Shown here: positions 1 through 9,134 of the stretch, one piece after another
Position numbering within the stretch: the first letter of the stretch is position 1
Layout: every line of letters begins with the position of its first letter
DNA from: Saprospiraceae bacterium
GTDB lineage: Bacteria > Bacteroidota > Bacteroidia > Chitinophagales > Saprospiraceae
Assembly (NCBI GenBank): GCA_020628855.1
Contig: JAHDEL010000020.1
Span: 1 to 51,269, forward strand
DNA length: 51,269 nucleotides
Direction: 5' to 3'
Position numbers and translations under genes: made by a program
Notes under the pieces: model-generated
Database searches by the model: none
What the model was told of the DNA's origin: nothing
What the model saw: the letters and a program-made list of their open reading frames with translations, nothing else

Positions 1-54
1 AAATCTTTTGGGATGGGAAGACGTCTGCCGATTGTTGCTAAATATTTAAGCTAA
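1..54 (+). CDS. C-terminal end of an unidentified protein (partial)
   Basis: The frame is open from base 1 and ends with TAA at 52-54, giving a 17-residue tail ending GRRLPIVAKYLS. It lies 11 bases before the next plus-strand gene. Too little is present to name a family. An accidental open frame cannot be excluded over so short a distance, but the stop position just before the next start fits a real upstream gene. Confidence 0.4.
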   Translation, partial: KSFGMGRRLPIVAKYLS

Positions 55-65
55 AACCGAAAACA

Positions 66-683
66 ATGAGAAACCTATACGCACTATTACTCTTAGTTTT
101 TTGTGCTTCTTGCTCAAAAAAAGTGGTTAGCTCTGAGCCAAATCCTTATTTGCAAGAGATTACAACTTTCCAAACAAAAGAAAAGCGTACTTATATGGAT
201 GCTTTGAACGTATTTGGAGAACAAGATTTTGTTGAGTCTGACTTTCCTTTCTACCCCATTGACCAGATGTATAAAGTGGAAGCGCGTTTGACTCTCACTC
301 CCGACTCTGAAGTATTCGAAATGCCAACGAGTGGTAAGAAGACACCCAGGTATAGAGCATATGGAAATATAAGCTTTGAATTAGGTGGCGAATCACATAC
401 TTTGACACTTTACGAAAATCTTGATCTCCAAGCAAAAAGTGCGGAGTATGCCGATTATCTCTTTTGTCCTTTTTATGATTATACAAATGGCGAAGGCAGT
501 TATGGTGGAGGTCGTTATCTTGATTTTTCAAAGCCAGATGGCGATACCCTCATTGTTGACTTCAATAAGTGCTATAATCCTTATTGCGCGTATCTTGATA
601 AGTTTAATTGTCCGATTACTCCCAGAGAGAATACAGTCAATGCAGCCATTCCCGCAGGTATGATGTATGCTGAGAAAATGTAG
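66..683 (+). CDS. DUF1684 family lipoprotein
   Basis: A 205-residue exported lipoprotein. The N-terminus is a signal peptide ending in a lipobox, with Cys16 as the likely lipidated residue (FCAS-C). The rest matches the DUF1684 family: a first half with a beta-rich pattern, then YGGGRYLDF near residue 147, DFNKCYNPYCAY near 167, and a C-terminal CPITPRENTVNAAIPAG block. The length is normal for the family, whose biochemical role is unknown; it is common as a single lipoprotein in Bacteroidota. It ends 5 bases before the stop of the convergent TetR gene, with no hairpin terminator visible between them. Confidence 0.82.
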   Translation: MRNLYALLLLVFCASCSKKVVSSEPNPYLQEITTFQTKEKRTYMDALNVFGEQDFVESDFPFYPIDQMYKVEARLTLTPDSEVFEMPTSGKKTPRYRAYGNISFELGGESHTLTLYENLDLQAKSAEYADYLFCPFYDYTNGEGSYGGGRYLDFSKPDGDTLIVDFNKCYNPYCAYLDKFNCPITPRENTVNAAIPAGMMYAEKM

Positions 684-688
684 AGCAA

Positions 689-1372
689 TTAGTACTTTTT
701 ACACAATACTCTATTCGTGTAAAACTGAAGAAGCGTGACCACTTCATCAAAGCATTCATTCTCGACTTTGATATCTGTAAGTTTGGGTAGATGTTGAGCG
801 AAAAATATTTGATTATTCGCCATCTCAAAAAGGTTACTAGCAAACGAATGAGGGTATGGAAATACAGGGTTTATCTCCAAAACCACATCAGCAACCTTTT
901 GTATGAGTGATTTATAACTCAGGAAAAAGCCTTCTTTGTTCTCATCATCTACGCTCTTTGTATGATAAGCTTTTGACGATTCTGAGATTATAATGTGATG
1001 GAGTTTCTGTTCATTCACAAAGTTTACACTCGGGTTCTCTTTTGTCGCATCCACAAAATTCTCAATTATAATCTTCAAACGCCTTTCTGGGTCTTCGATG
1101 TTCTTGGTGTTATAGTCAATAAGGTAAATTACCCAATTCCAATACCATACAACAAGATAGAGGAGTAACAGGTGCTTGTTTTCAAAGTATCTATAGAGAG
1201 ATGTTTCATTGGATCCCATTTTTGTTGCCAACTTTCTAAAATTGAAACTCTCAAATCCTATTTCATCTATGAGGTCTATGCTATTACTGATAATACTCCT
1301 TCCCAGCTTAGTCTGTAGAGGGTCTCTGAGTGCCAAACCTTGTGGCATCTGTATATCAGAAATGATAATCAT
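689..1372 (-). CDS. TetR family transcriptional regulator
   Basis: A 227-residue TetR-type repressor. Residues about 20-75 form the DNA-binding domain: a helix ending DEIGFESFNFRKLATKMG, then SNETSLYRYFENKHLLL, the recognition helix and start of helix 4. The C-terminal ligand and dimer domain is divergent, as usual, so the ligand cannot be guessed. The gene is divergent from the SulP transporter at 1508 and shares a 135-base intergenic region that holds inverted and direct repeats, so control of itself and of the transporter is likely but inferred. Start is uncertain: Met1 is used here, while Met9 (codon at 1348) would also leave an intact DNA-binding domain. Confidence 0.85.
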   Translation of the reverse strand: MIIISDIQMPQGLALRDPLQTKLGRSIISNSIDLIDEIGFESFNFRKLATKMGSNETSLYRYFENKHLLLLYLVVWYWNWVIYLIDYNTKNIEDPERRLKIIIENFVDATKENPSVNFVNEQKLHHIIISESSKAYHTKSVDDENKEGFFLSYKSLIQKVADVVLEINPVFPYPHSFASNLFEMANNQIFFAQHLPKLTDIKVENECFDEVVTLLQFYTNRVLCKKY

Positions 1373-1400
1373 ACTATAAATCTAGAGAAATATTGCTTTC

Positions 1401-1434
1401 TGTTAAACAATTAATACTAACACTTGTTTGTGTT
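1401..1434. promoter_or_regulatory. candidate TetR operator region (two small palindromes)
   Basis: Between the divergent TetR and SulP genes there is a perfect palindrome TGTTAAACA (1401-1409) and an inverted repeat AACAC-n6-GTGTT (1419-1434). The 16-bp span of the second is in the range of TetR operators. Binding is inferred from position and symmetry only. Confidence 0.4.
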
Positions 1435-1464
1435 TTTGTTTTATAAATATAAGCAATACTAACA
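1413..1464. repeat. 10-bp direct repeat, 42 bp apart
   Basis: AATACTAACA occurs at 1413-1422 and again, identical, at 1455-1464. The 42-bp period is close to four helical turns, which would place both copies on one face of the DNA. The second copy lies just upstream of the putative -7 box of the SulP gene. Confidence 0.5.
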
Positions 1465-1480
1465 TTAATAAAAGTTTATC

Positions 1481-1488
1481 TATCTTCG
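1481..1488 (+). promoter_or_regulatory. putative -7 box of the SulP gene
   Basis: TATCTTCG differs from the Bacteroidota -7 consensus TAnnTTTG at one position and lies 19 bases before the ATG. No clear -33 TTG is visible at the right distance. Confidence 0.35.
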
Positions 1489-1507
1489 CGTTGAAAATTA
1501 CAAACCT

Positions 1508-3115
1508 ATGAAACAATATTTTACTCATTTGAAGCATGATCTTCCTGCATCGTTGATCGTGTTTTTAGTCGCAGTACCACTTTGTCTTGGTATTGCTCTT
1601 GCTTCTGGTGCTCCACTATTTTCAGGTATTATTGCCGGTATAGTTGGTGGCATAGTTGTAGGAACTTTAAGTGGCTCTCAGTTAGGAGTAAGTGGTCCAG
1701 CAGCTGGATTAGCTGTTATTGTATTGACTGCTATTCAAGACCTCGGTGCCTTTGATATCTTTCTACTTGCAGTGGTGATTGCAGGAGTATTCCAATTTAT
1801 TCTTGGTGTTTTAAAGGCTGGAATCATTGGATACTATTTTCCTAATTCAGTCATAAAAGGCATGTTAGCAGGAATTGGAGTCATCATATTTCTCAAACAA
1901 ATTCCGCATGCCTTAGGCTATGACAAAGATTTTGAAGGAAATCTTGCATTTAGTCAAGCAGATGGACACAATACCTTTTCGCAATTCTATTATATGTTAG
2001 AAGGCATTTCTCCTGGAGCTATCATCATTTCTGTAGCTTCTATCCTTCTTCTTATTCTTTGGGAAAGGCCATTTATGAAAAAGATTTCGATTTTTAAGAT
2101 AATTCAAGGGCCTTTAGTTGTGGTCGCACTTGGAATCTTGCTAAACCTCTTCTTTCAAAACACTGGATATGCTCTGAAGCTTGATCAAGTAGTATCTATT
2201 CCTGTTTCTGAAGGGCTATCAGGGTTTCTTAACCTCTTTACTTTTCCTGACTTTTCTCAATGGAATAATCCACAAGTCTATACCATAGCAATCACTTTGG
2301 CTGTTGTGGCATCTTTAGAAACCTTACTCTGCCTTGAAGCAACTGACAAGCTCGATCCACTCAAAAGAGTGTCTCCAGCGAATCAAGAATTACGTGCTCA
2401 AGGTATTGGAAATCTTGTATCTGGACTTATTGGTGGATTGCCAGTTACACAAGTAATTGTAAGAAGTTCAACTAATATCTTATCAGGTGGTAAGACTAAA
2501 GTCTCGGCAATAGTTCATGGTTTTATATTATTGATAAGTGCAATGGCTATTCCTACTGTACTCAATTTAATTCCGCTATCTAGTCTAGCTGCTATACTCT
2601 TCTTAGTTGGATATAAACTTGCGAAGCCTTCTATCTTCAAAGAAATGTTCCAAAAGGGTTGGACTAATTTCATCCCTTTTATTGTGACAATTGTAGGAAT
2701 TGTCTTGACAGATCTCCTAGTGGGTATTGCTATTGGAATGTGTGTGGCTATCTTCTTCATTCTTTATGATAATTACAAAAAGCCATTTCTGTTTGAAGGA
2801 AAGAAACACATTAATGAGTCTGGAGATATTGTTATTCAATTATCAGAAGATGTAACCTTCTTAAATAAAGCTAACATACAAAGAGCACTGAATATCATAC
2901 CTGATAATCGCAAAGTTGTCATTGATGCCTCTAAGTCGATTGATGTCCACTCAGATGTTATTGAAATCATTGATGAATTTACGGTCAATGCTAAGGAAAG
3001 AAATATCGAAGTCGAAATCATCGAAAGAGAACTCAAATCTATCAATGAGTCCCCATTAAGAATATTAGAATCCTCGATGAAGAAAATGCCGCTAGAACCA
3101 GCTGTGGCAAACTAA
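1508..3115 (+). CDS. SulP family inorganic anion transporter
   Basis: A 535-residue inner-membrane SulP/SLC26-type anion transporter. It has the hallmark N-terminus (DLPASLIVFLVAVPLCLGIA), the GxSGPAAG motif near residue 61, and about 12-14 hydrophobic segments up to about residue 425. A cytoplasmic STAS domain follows (about 430-520, with VVIDASKSIDVHSDVIEII). Bacterial members carry bicarbonate, sulfate or C4-dicarboxylates together with Na+ or H+; the sequence does not settle the substrate, and no carbonic anhydrase or sulfate-assimilation gene is adjacent to help. The neighbouring divergent TetR gene is the likely regulator. A strong hairpin terminator follows at 3153. Confidence 0.92.
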   Translation: MKQYFTHLKHDLPASLIVFLVAVPLCLGIALASGAPLFSGIIAGIVGGIVVGTLSGSQLGVSGPAAGLAVIVLTAIQDLGAFDIFLLAVVIAGVFQFILGVLKAGIIGYYFPNSVIKGMLAGIGVIIFLKQIPHALGYDKDFEGNLAFSQADGHNTFSQFYYMLEGISPGAIIISVASILLLILWERPFMKKISIFKIIQGPLVVVALGILLNLFFQNTGYALKLDQVVSIPVSEGLSGFLNLFTFPDFSQWNNPQVYTIAITLAVVASLETLLCLEATDKLDPLKRVSPANQELRAQGIGNLVSGLIGGLPVTQVIVRSSTNILSGGKTKVSAIVHGFILLISAMAIPTVLNLIPLSSLAAILFLVGYKLAKPSIFKEMFQKGWTNFIPFIVTIVGIVLTDLLVGIAIGMCVAIFFILYDNYKKPFLFEGKKHINESGDIVIQLSEDVTFLNKANIQRALNIIPDNRKVVIDASKSIDVHSDVIEIIDEFTVNAKERNIEVEIIERELKSINESPLRILESSMKKMPLEPAVAN

Positions 3116-3152
3116 TAAAGATTTAGTATTACAGACGTCCTTTCTTTTATTG

Positions 3153-3187
3153 CGGAGGAGCAAAGTATTTGCTCTTCCGTATTTTTT
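3153..3187 (+). terminator. rho-independent terminator of the SulP gene
   Basis: CGGAGGAGCAAA and TTTGCTCTTCCG form a 12-bp stem with one G-T pair and a 3-base loop, followed by TATTTTTT. The T run is on the plus strand only. It overlaps the stop codon of the convergent receptor gene by two bases. Confidence 0.9.
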
Positions 3188-5549
3188 ATCTATATCTTCT
3201 TACTCCTGAGTATTCCATCGCTTCTCCTTTCCCAAACCCATAACTTATGCCAAGAGTAATAAATCTTCCTCTCTGCCTACTTCTCAGCGTATAAAACGTT
3301 GTCTCAAAGGCCTCTCTAATATCTATGCGCGAGGCAAATACATCTCTGACTCCTAAACTAATTATGCCACGCTTTTTAAGAAACTTCTTACGTACACCGA
3401 GGTTCATGAAGATGTTGTCTGATACAACACCCTGTATTGTTTGCTCTCTAGACAAGTAACGACCTGTAACCTCTAGGTCAATCTCATGTGGGAGTTTGAA
3501 TTTAGAAGTAACCTTAGCAGACCACTGATCTGCAGTGAAGTCAAATGCAGCATCTTGGAACTCACCATTTCGATTAAAGATGTTATAATTGAAGTCACCA
3601 TTAATAGTAATCTTTCTGCTCGGCTGGTATTTTCCGTTTAATTCTACACCCGTTTGTCGACTTTCACCAGCATTAAACGGCTTGAATATATTAATCCCTT
3701 GATTGAAGGTTGAAAACCGCTCTATTTTGTCTGTACTATATCTATAATAAACTCCTGCGTTCCAAGAAATTTTGTCAAGAATATAAATACTTGTTATCTC
3801 ATACGAATCGGTATATTCTGGTGTCAATAATGGATTGCCTGTCCAGACACTGTAGTTATTGCGGACATTGAAGAATGGGTTCAAATCCCAAAGCCTTGGT
3901 CGGTAAATTCTTCTAGAATAACCAGTTTGTAGAGAAACCTTATCATTGATTTTGTAAGAAATATGTGCCGAAGGAAAGAGGTTTGTAAACCTTTGGTTAT
4001 TGCCTTGATTAGTTGTTGCAAGGAAAGTACTCAAATCAGTATACTCAACTCTCAAGCCACCTTTAATGCCCCATGCTTTTTGTTCGTAAGCTGTGGTTGC
4101 GTATCCTGCCAGAACACTTTGATCATATTCAAAGTCATTAGAGAAGCCCGCATTATTTACCCAGACTCCATTGAGGAAGTCATCCACTGAGTACTCGTTT
4201 CTGACATCATTTGACTCAAACTGTGCTCCTGTTTCTATTGTCCAAACCGAATTGACCGGCTTTGTATAGTCCAGTTTGAATGTATATTTTTCTTCTTTAA
4301 AATCTGTAGCTGTTTTTTGATTGGTTAATGGGTTTTCTCCACGCAAAATCACATTCGTAAAGTCCGATGACTGATCCTTTGAAAAGTAATGGCCTAATGC
4401 ACTAAAGACCATCTGATGATCTTCATCATCTGGAAAATCTCGCTTATAATTGAGTTCATACCTATACTTAGGGTTTGTTGCACTAGTCTCCTCTGTCCTG
4501 TCCCATTCGGTGACTGTATTCGCAATTGAGTCTCGAATAATGACATTGGTAGCTGATGGTTGGTCTTCTATTTCATACATGAGCCTTCCTGATAGTGTTA
4601 TCACATTCCACTTGTTGATGTAATAATCAGAACCTAAGACAACATTGTAAAATTGTTCATTACGATATTCGTCACCATCTGTTCGAGTGTATGTACGATT
4701 AATAAAATCTCTATTCACATTCTTGGTATAGGTAGGTAACTCTCGAAATCCTACACCCAATTGACTAAATAGATTAAACTTCTCAGTACGATTATTGATA
4801 CTTAGTCCAACACTATGGTTGTCTGGAATTCCAGTATTTAGCGAAAGCGATCCATTGAGACCCTTCCTTTCTTCTTTTTTTAAGACAATATTGATTATTC
4901 CAGACGTTCCTTCTGCTTCATATTTTGCAGAAGGGTTAGTAATGACTTCGACTCGCTGAATCATGTCAGCAGTTATCGTTCCTAAGGTACTTCCTTGCTC
5001 GCTTGCTATGACTGATGGCTTTCCATCTATAAGAATTTGTACTCCTGTTGCACCTCTCAAACTGATTTGTCCTTCGATATTTACATTGACCGATGGGACA
5101 TTATTCAATACTTCCAATGCGCTTGCTCCTGTACTACTCAAGTCTTGTCCAACATTAAAAACCCGCTTGTCCAGCTTGAACTCTGTTGTCGAGCGTTCTG
5201 CTTGTACTACCACTTCATCAAGCATTTCAGAATTCTGCTCTAACAGCACCTTTCCTAGGTCTATAATGCCATCTTTAGGTGGTGGTAATTCAGCTCGGAA
5301 GTTTTTAAAACCAATGAAACTTATTTCGTACTCCTTTGCTTCAGAAGAGGTCTCAAATCTAAATCTACCAGTTTCGTCTGTGGTAACACCTTGTAGTGTT
5401 TTGCCTGTGCTATCTAAAGTAACCACAGTCGCAAACTCTATAGGTTCTTGCGACCCTTTTGTCTGTGCTATTCCCTGAACAAAAACTGCTTGCGCAGAAA
5501 TCGCAAATCCAAAACATGTAGCAACTATAAAAACTATTCCTTTTTTCAA
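3186..5549 (-). CDS. TonB-dependent receptor, outer membrane beta-barrel family
   Basis: A 787-residue outer-membrane receptor. Order of parts: signal peptide (about 1-21), a carboxypeptidase-regulatory-like beta-sandwich (about 25-110), a plug domain (about 115-225, with GATGVQILIDGKPS and the RVEVITNPSAKYEAEGTSGIIN block), then a beta-barrel of the OMP_b-brl_3 type to the C-terminus. This group is common in Bacteroidota and its ligands are mostly unknown. No SusD partner, sigma/anti-sigma pair or substrate enzyme is adjacent, so it is an orphan receptor and the substrate cannot be inferred. Upstream, the minus-strand box TAGTTTTA (5577-5570) is one base off the -7 consensus. Confidence 0.92.
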   Translation of the reverse strand: MKKGIVFIVATCFGFAISAQAVFVQGIAQTKGSQEPIEFATVVTLDSTGKTLQGVTTDETGRFRFETSSEAKEYEISFIGFKNFRAELPPPKDGIIDLGKVLLEQNSEMLDEVVVQAERSTTEFKLDKRVFNVGQDLSSTGASALEVLNNVPSVNVNIEGQISLRGATGVQILIDGKPSVIASEQGSTLGTITADMIQRVEVITNPSAKYEAEGTSGIINIVLKKEERKGLNGSLSLNTGIPDNHSVGLSINNRTEKFNLFSQLGVGFRELPTYTKNVNRDFINRTYTRTDGDEYRNEQFYNVVLGSDYYINKWNVITLSGRLMYEIEDQPSATNVIIRDSIANTVTEWDRTEETSATNPKYRYELNYKRDFPDDEDHQMVFSALGHYFSKDQSSDFTNVILRGENPLTNQKTATDFKEEKYTFKLDYTKPVNSVWTIETGAQFESNDVRNEYSVDDFLNGVWVNNAGFSNDFEYDQSVLAGYATTAYEQKAWGIKGGLRVEYTDLSTFLATTNQGNNQRFTNLFPSAHISYKINDKVSLQTGYSRRIYRPRLWDLNPFFNVRNNYSVWTGNPLLTPEYTDSYEITSIYILDKISWNAGVYYRYSTDKIERFSTFNQGINIFKPFNAGESRQTGVELNGKYQPSRKITINGDFNYNIFNRNGEFQDAAFDFTADQWSAKVTSKFKLPHEIDLEVTGRYLSREQTIQGVVSDNIFMNLGVRKKFLKKRGIISLGVRDVFASRIDIREAFETTFYTLRSRQRGRFITLGISYGFGKGEAMEYSGVRRYR

Positions 5550-5682
5550 TGTTGTTTATTCTGTGTATCTAAAACTACAACACGGTTCTCATCTTGTAGT
5601 TTTATAAACTGTCAATGTATTGTTAATATGCTGATTCGGAAGCAAATTCTAACTGTTTCTCTACTAATGCTAAAAGTAAGAC

Positions 5683-5703
5683 TGCTGATAGAAGGAATCA
5701 GCA
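5683..5703. repeat. inverted repeat upstream of the flippase gene
   Basis: TGCTGAT and ATCAGCA are a perfect 7-bp inverted repeat with a 7-base spacer, ending 15 bases before the flippase ATG. A third copy of TGCTGAT is at 5629-5635. The position suits a protein-binding site over the promoter, but no regulator is identified. Confidence 0.35.
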
Positions 5704-5718
5704 TACATTTACACTATC

Positions 5719-7185
5719 ATGTCAAAGCTAAAAAACCTAGCAAGTCAGACCGTAGTCTATGGCCTTGGTCATGTATTATCGAGAGCACTCTACTTTATCT
5801 TCTTAGTTCCTTATCTCACAAAACGGCTAGAAGACACTTATAGCTTTGGTGTGTATAATGATCTGTATGGATACTCTACAATTCTTATTGTTTTTCTTTC
5901 TTTTAGGATGGATACTGCACTTTTTCGTTTCGGAAGTAAGGCAGGGAGCTTGCAGAGAGCATTCAGCACAGCTCTGTTTCCGTTAATATTGGCGGGTCTT
6001 TGTTTTGTAGGTTTGCTTATTACCAATAATACCAGTATTGCCTCTTTACTCAAGTACCCAGACAAGGGATTCTATGTGTCATGGTTTGCCTTGATTATAG
6101 GTTTAGATGTACTCATGTTACTTCCTTTTGCTAGACTGAGGCTAGAACAAAAGGCTAAGACTTTCACCTTCTTTAAATTATTCAATGTTCTGTTTACTAT
6201 TCTATTAGTTCTCTTGTTCTTGGATATTAAGCCTGGCTTCCTCAGCTTTATCCCCGAGCTTGATGACGTTGAATATGTCTTTCTTGCTAACCTCATTGCA
6301 AGTGCAACATTGTGCTTTTTAATGCTACCTATTTTCGCAAAAGCACGGTTTAAAGATGTCGACCTCAACCAATTAAAAACAATGTTAGTTTACACAGCTC
6401 CATTGGTAATTGTCGGAGCTGCTAACTCTATCAATCAGTTCTTTGGAGTACCAATACAAAAGTATTTTCTCGGAAAATCCTTTGTGGAGAATGTCAGCTC
6501 AGGAGGTGTTTATGCCGCTCCTCAAAAAATTGCTGCATTGGTTTCACTTGTGACTGTAGCTTTCAACTATGCTGCAGAACCTTTCTTTTTTCGACATGCT
6601 GCTCATTCTGATGATCGTTCTGTCTATGGTAATATTGCATTAGGCTTCGCTTTGTTTATGGGCTTCGTCGTGCTAGGTGTACTTGGATTCTTTGAAATAC
6701 TCAAACACATTACCGACGTCGAAAAATATCAAGGAGGATTCAAGGTTGTGCCTATCCTCTTAATGGCTTACTTCATGCTTGGTTTATATTATAATATTTC
6801 AATTTGGTATAAGCTCTCTGATAAGACAAGATATGGTGCCTACATAGCTATAGTTGGGGCTGGTATTACTCTTTCTGTAAGCATAATTCTCCTTCCTCAG
6901 ATTGGTATTATTGCTTCAGCATGGGCGGCTCTAGTTTGTTATAGCACCATGGTGATCCTTGCATACTATTATGGCCAAAAACAGTATCCCATTCACTACC
7001 CTGTGAAAGCTTTATTCGGAATATTGAGCCTGGTAGCTGTGCTTTTGGTTTGTATTAATCATATCAATGGCTTAGACCTCAGCGTGCTCTTGAAGCTTTG
7101 CATTAATGCTGGTATACTTGGTATTTATCTACTATGGGTCCTTTGGAAGTATGGCACATTCTTGAAGCAGCAATTCAAAGGATAA
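5719..7185 (+). CDS. polysaccharide flippase (Wzx/MOP superfamily)
   Basis: A 488-residue inner-membrane protein with about 12-14 hydrophobic segments. The N-terminus KNLASQTVVYGLGHVLSRAL is typical of oligosaccharide flippases of the MOP superfamily (Wzx, lipopolysaccharide biosynthesis type), which move lipid-linked sugar repeats across the inner membrane. No glycosyltransferase or O-antigen polymerase is adjacent, so this is a solitary flippase gene rather than part of a capsule cluster. Single copies like this are widespread in Bacteroidota. A possible -7 box, TACATTTA at 5704-5711 (one mismatch), would give a leader of only a few bases. The stop lies 2 bases from the stop of the convergent nuclease gene. 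Confidence 0.88.
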   Translation: MSKLKNLASQTVVYGLGHVLSRALYFIFLVPYLTKRLEDTYSFGVYNDLYGYSTILIVFLSFRMDTALFRFGSKAGSLQRAFSTALFPLILAGLCFVGLLITNNTSIASLLKYPDKGFYVSWFALIIGLDVLMLLPFARLRLEQKAKTFTFFKLFNVLFTILLVLLFLDIKPGFLSFIPELDDVEYVFLANLIASATLCFLMLPIFAKARFKDVDLNQLKTMLVYTAPLVIVGAANSINQFFGVPIQKYFLGKSFVENVSSGGVYAAPQKIAALVSLVTVAFNYAAEPFFFRHAAHSDDRSVYGNIALGFALFMGFVVLGVLGFFEILKHITDVEKYQGGFKVVPILLMAYFMLGLYYNISIWYKLSDKTRYGAYIAIVGAGITLSVSIILLPQIGIIASAWAALVCYSTMVILAYYYGQKQYPIHYPVKALFGILSLVAVLLVCINHINGLDLSVLLKLCINAGILGIYLLWVLWKYGTFLKQQFKG

Positions 7186-7187
7186 TA

Positions 7188-8237
7188 TTACTGAATAATC
7201 ACTTCAGCCATAATTGGATAATGGTCTGATATATCATAGGTTTCTTTCTTGAAAGAAAGGGGTTTTATGGTCTGATCAACAAATACATAGTCAATCCTGA
7301 GTCCTGGGATTGGACCTTTATAAGTGACTCCAATGCCTTTTCCTACTGAAGTAAAGACATCATCAAATTGTTGTCCAATACGTTGATACAGAAAGCTCTG
7401 AGGCACATCATTAAAATCACCTCCTAGGATTACTGGGTTCGGACTTTTCTTGATATGCTCAATGAGTACATCGTATTGTTGGTTTCTCTGCTCCGAATAC
7501 TTTGCGTAATTCTCAAAAAGACTTTTTACTTCTTTAGATAGTTTTTTACTACTTACAGCAGGTGCTTTTATGAGTTTATTGGATGCCTTCGATATCATGT
7601 TCGAACTCCCATGAAAACTATATACTCTTACAACCTTATCATCCTTTCTTAAGTCGGCCCAAGCGGCATAGTTTGTATTACCCCCAACCCTCAAAAAACC
7701 TTTATCTACAATAGGCAATGTTGTGTATATCCCTGTACCGATTGTATCATTGCCATGCCTTGTAAATCTCGACTGCAATACGCTATCTAAGAGCAGTTGG
7801 CCAAAGTATCGCTTTTCTTGTGCTAAGATGATATCCGTTCCATTTTGTCCATCAGACCACTTGAAAAATTGTCGCATTTTCTCATCATCTAAGGTGTTCT
7901 TGTCTTTTCTCAGGTATTGACCTGAGTTGATATTAATACTACTTACCCTCAACACGGTGCCTTCTTCACTATTCTCTTGTGTTTTCGGGAAGAAATTATA
8001 ATGTCTTTTGATTACTCCAATCCCGAGCAATAATGTTAGCAGCGAATAGACAGCGTATTTCTTTTTTTTCACGATCCATATAAGAACAAAGATGACATTG
8101 ACAAGAAGCAATATTGGAGTGAACAGACTAAGCACTGGAAAAAGATAGCTGCTTGTTGGTAGAATGTATGGCGCACAATAACTGCCTAAAGTCAGCAGAA
8201 TAATCAAAATATTGAAAAAAAGAAGAAGTGTTTTCAA
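7188..8237 (-). CDS. endonuclease/exonuclease/phosphatase family protein
   Basis: A 349-residue protein with two or three N-terminal membrane helices (about 1-85) and a C-terminal EEP fold. Catalytic signatures are visible: an AQEKRYFG segment in the Glu region, GGDFNDVPQS, the RIDYVFVD strand and a C-terminal SDHYPIMAEV. The active domain probably faces the periplasm or the membrane surface; substrates in this superfamily include DNA, RNA, phosphoinositides and sphingomyelin, so the exact reaction is not known. It is the last gene of a minus-strand set after two rhomboid genes, starting 3 bases after the previous stop. This order, rhomboid-rhomboid-EEP, recurs in Bacteroidota from my general knowledge. 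Confidence 0.88.
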   Translation of the reverse strand: MKTLLLFFNILIILLTLGSYCAPYILPTSSYLFPVLSLFTPILLLVNVIFVLIWIVKKKKYAVYSLLTLLLGIGVIKRHYNFFPKTQENSEEGTVLRVSSININSGQYLRKDKNTLDDEKMRQFFKWSDGQNGTDIILAQEKRYFGQLLLDSVLQSRFTRHGNDTIGTGIYTTLPIVDKGFLRVGGNTNYAAWADLRKDDKVVRVYSFHGSSNMISKASNKLIKAPAVSSKKLSKEVKSLFENYAKYSEQRNQQYDVLIEHIKKSPNPVILGGDFNDVPQSFLYQRIGQQFDDVFTSVGKGIGVTYKGPIPGLRIDYVFVDQTIKPLSFKKETYDISDHYPIMAEVIIQ

Positions 8238-8240
8238 TGC

Positions 8241-9134
8241 TTATTGATTGCTTACTTGATTGAGAAATGCTTTTTCTTCTTCAGAAAGACTGTTGTACCC
8301 TTTTGCTTTAATCTTTTCGAGTATGTTATTCAATTTTGATTCGTCAGCAATTGGCTCAGCTTTGTCTTTATGTACAACTCTGAGATTAGTCTTAGGTGTT
8401 GTTTTAGATTTTGCTTTTGCGCCTATGTTGACTTGTGTTGAGAAGAGACGTTGAAGTCCAGTTGTCCAATCATTTCCTTTTCTCAGATTGACAATGTACA
8501 GCAGGCCAAACAGGGCTCCTCCTAAGTGAGCCCAATGCCCTCCTTCGTTTCCACTACCTGCAGTTCCAATGATATCAAGAAAGAACAAGACAAATACGAT
8601 ATATTTAATCTTGACAGGACCAAGAAATATGAGGTTAAGTGTATAGTCTGGAGAGAGTGTAGCTGCTGCAACCATAATAGCCATTACCGCTCCAGAAGCT
8701 CCCAAAACGAAGGCACTTCCATGTGTTCCTGTTGGGAGAAGATTGTCCATTAACATAAAAAACATACCTCCTGCAATGCCTCCCAATATATAGATGGGCA
8801 GGATTCTGCGATCTCCTATAAAGTCGCCCAAAATTCTTCCAAACCAATATAAAAGCAGCATATTCCAGAGCAAATGGAAAAATCGCTCATGTGTAAACAT
8901 GTAGGTGACCAATGTCCAAAATCTTCTTAAAAACTGCCCTCCATCTGATGGTAAGACAAAAAACGAGCGGAAAGATTGGTAAAAAGCTGAAGGCTGGCCT
9001 GCTCCTGCGTGGTATGTGAATACATACACCAGATTAATCACCATGAAAACTATGATATTGGCAATAATCACTCTAGTAAGTGCATTCCCTTGACTGAAGG
9101 TTCGCTTTATATCTGCAAAGACTGAATCTATCAT
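8241..9134 (-). CDS. rhomboid family intramembrane serine protease
   Basis: A 297-residue intramembrane protease. The catalytic dyad is Ser147 in GASGA and His203 in HWAHLGG; the HxxxN element (His87, Asn91) that forms the oxyanion hole is intact, so the enzyme should be active. Six or so membrane helices span about 20-215. A soluble tail of about 80 residues follows and ends in a short DUF6576-type motif (ILEKIKAKGYNSLSEEEKAFL). Rhomboids cleave membrane proteins within or near a helix; substrates here are unknown. It overlaps the second rhomboid gene by one base (ATG inside TAATG), showing translational coupling. Confidence 0.93.
   Translation of the reverse strand: MIDSVFADIKRTFSQGNALTRVIIANIIVFMVINLVYVFTYHAGAGQPSAFYQSFRSFFVLPSDGGQFLRRFWTLVTYMFTHERFFHLLWNMLLLYWFGRILGDFIGDRRILPIYILGGIAGGMFFMLMDNLLPTGTHGSAFVLGASGAVMAIMVAAATLSPDYTLNLIFLGPVKIKYIVFVLFFLDIIGTAGSGNEGGHWAHLGGALFGLLYIVNLRKGNDWTTGLQRLFSTQVNIGAKAKSKTTPKTNLRVVHKDKAEPIADESKLNNILEKIKAKGYNSLSEEEKAFLNQVSNQ

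Noticed and set aside
4963-5478. 171-codon plus-strand frame inside the TonB-dependent receptor
   Set aside because: No family motifs, and it lies wholly antisense to the well-supported plug and N-terminal domain of the receptor.
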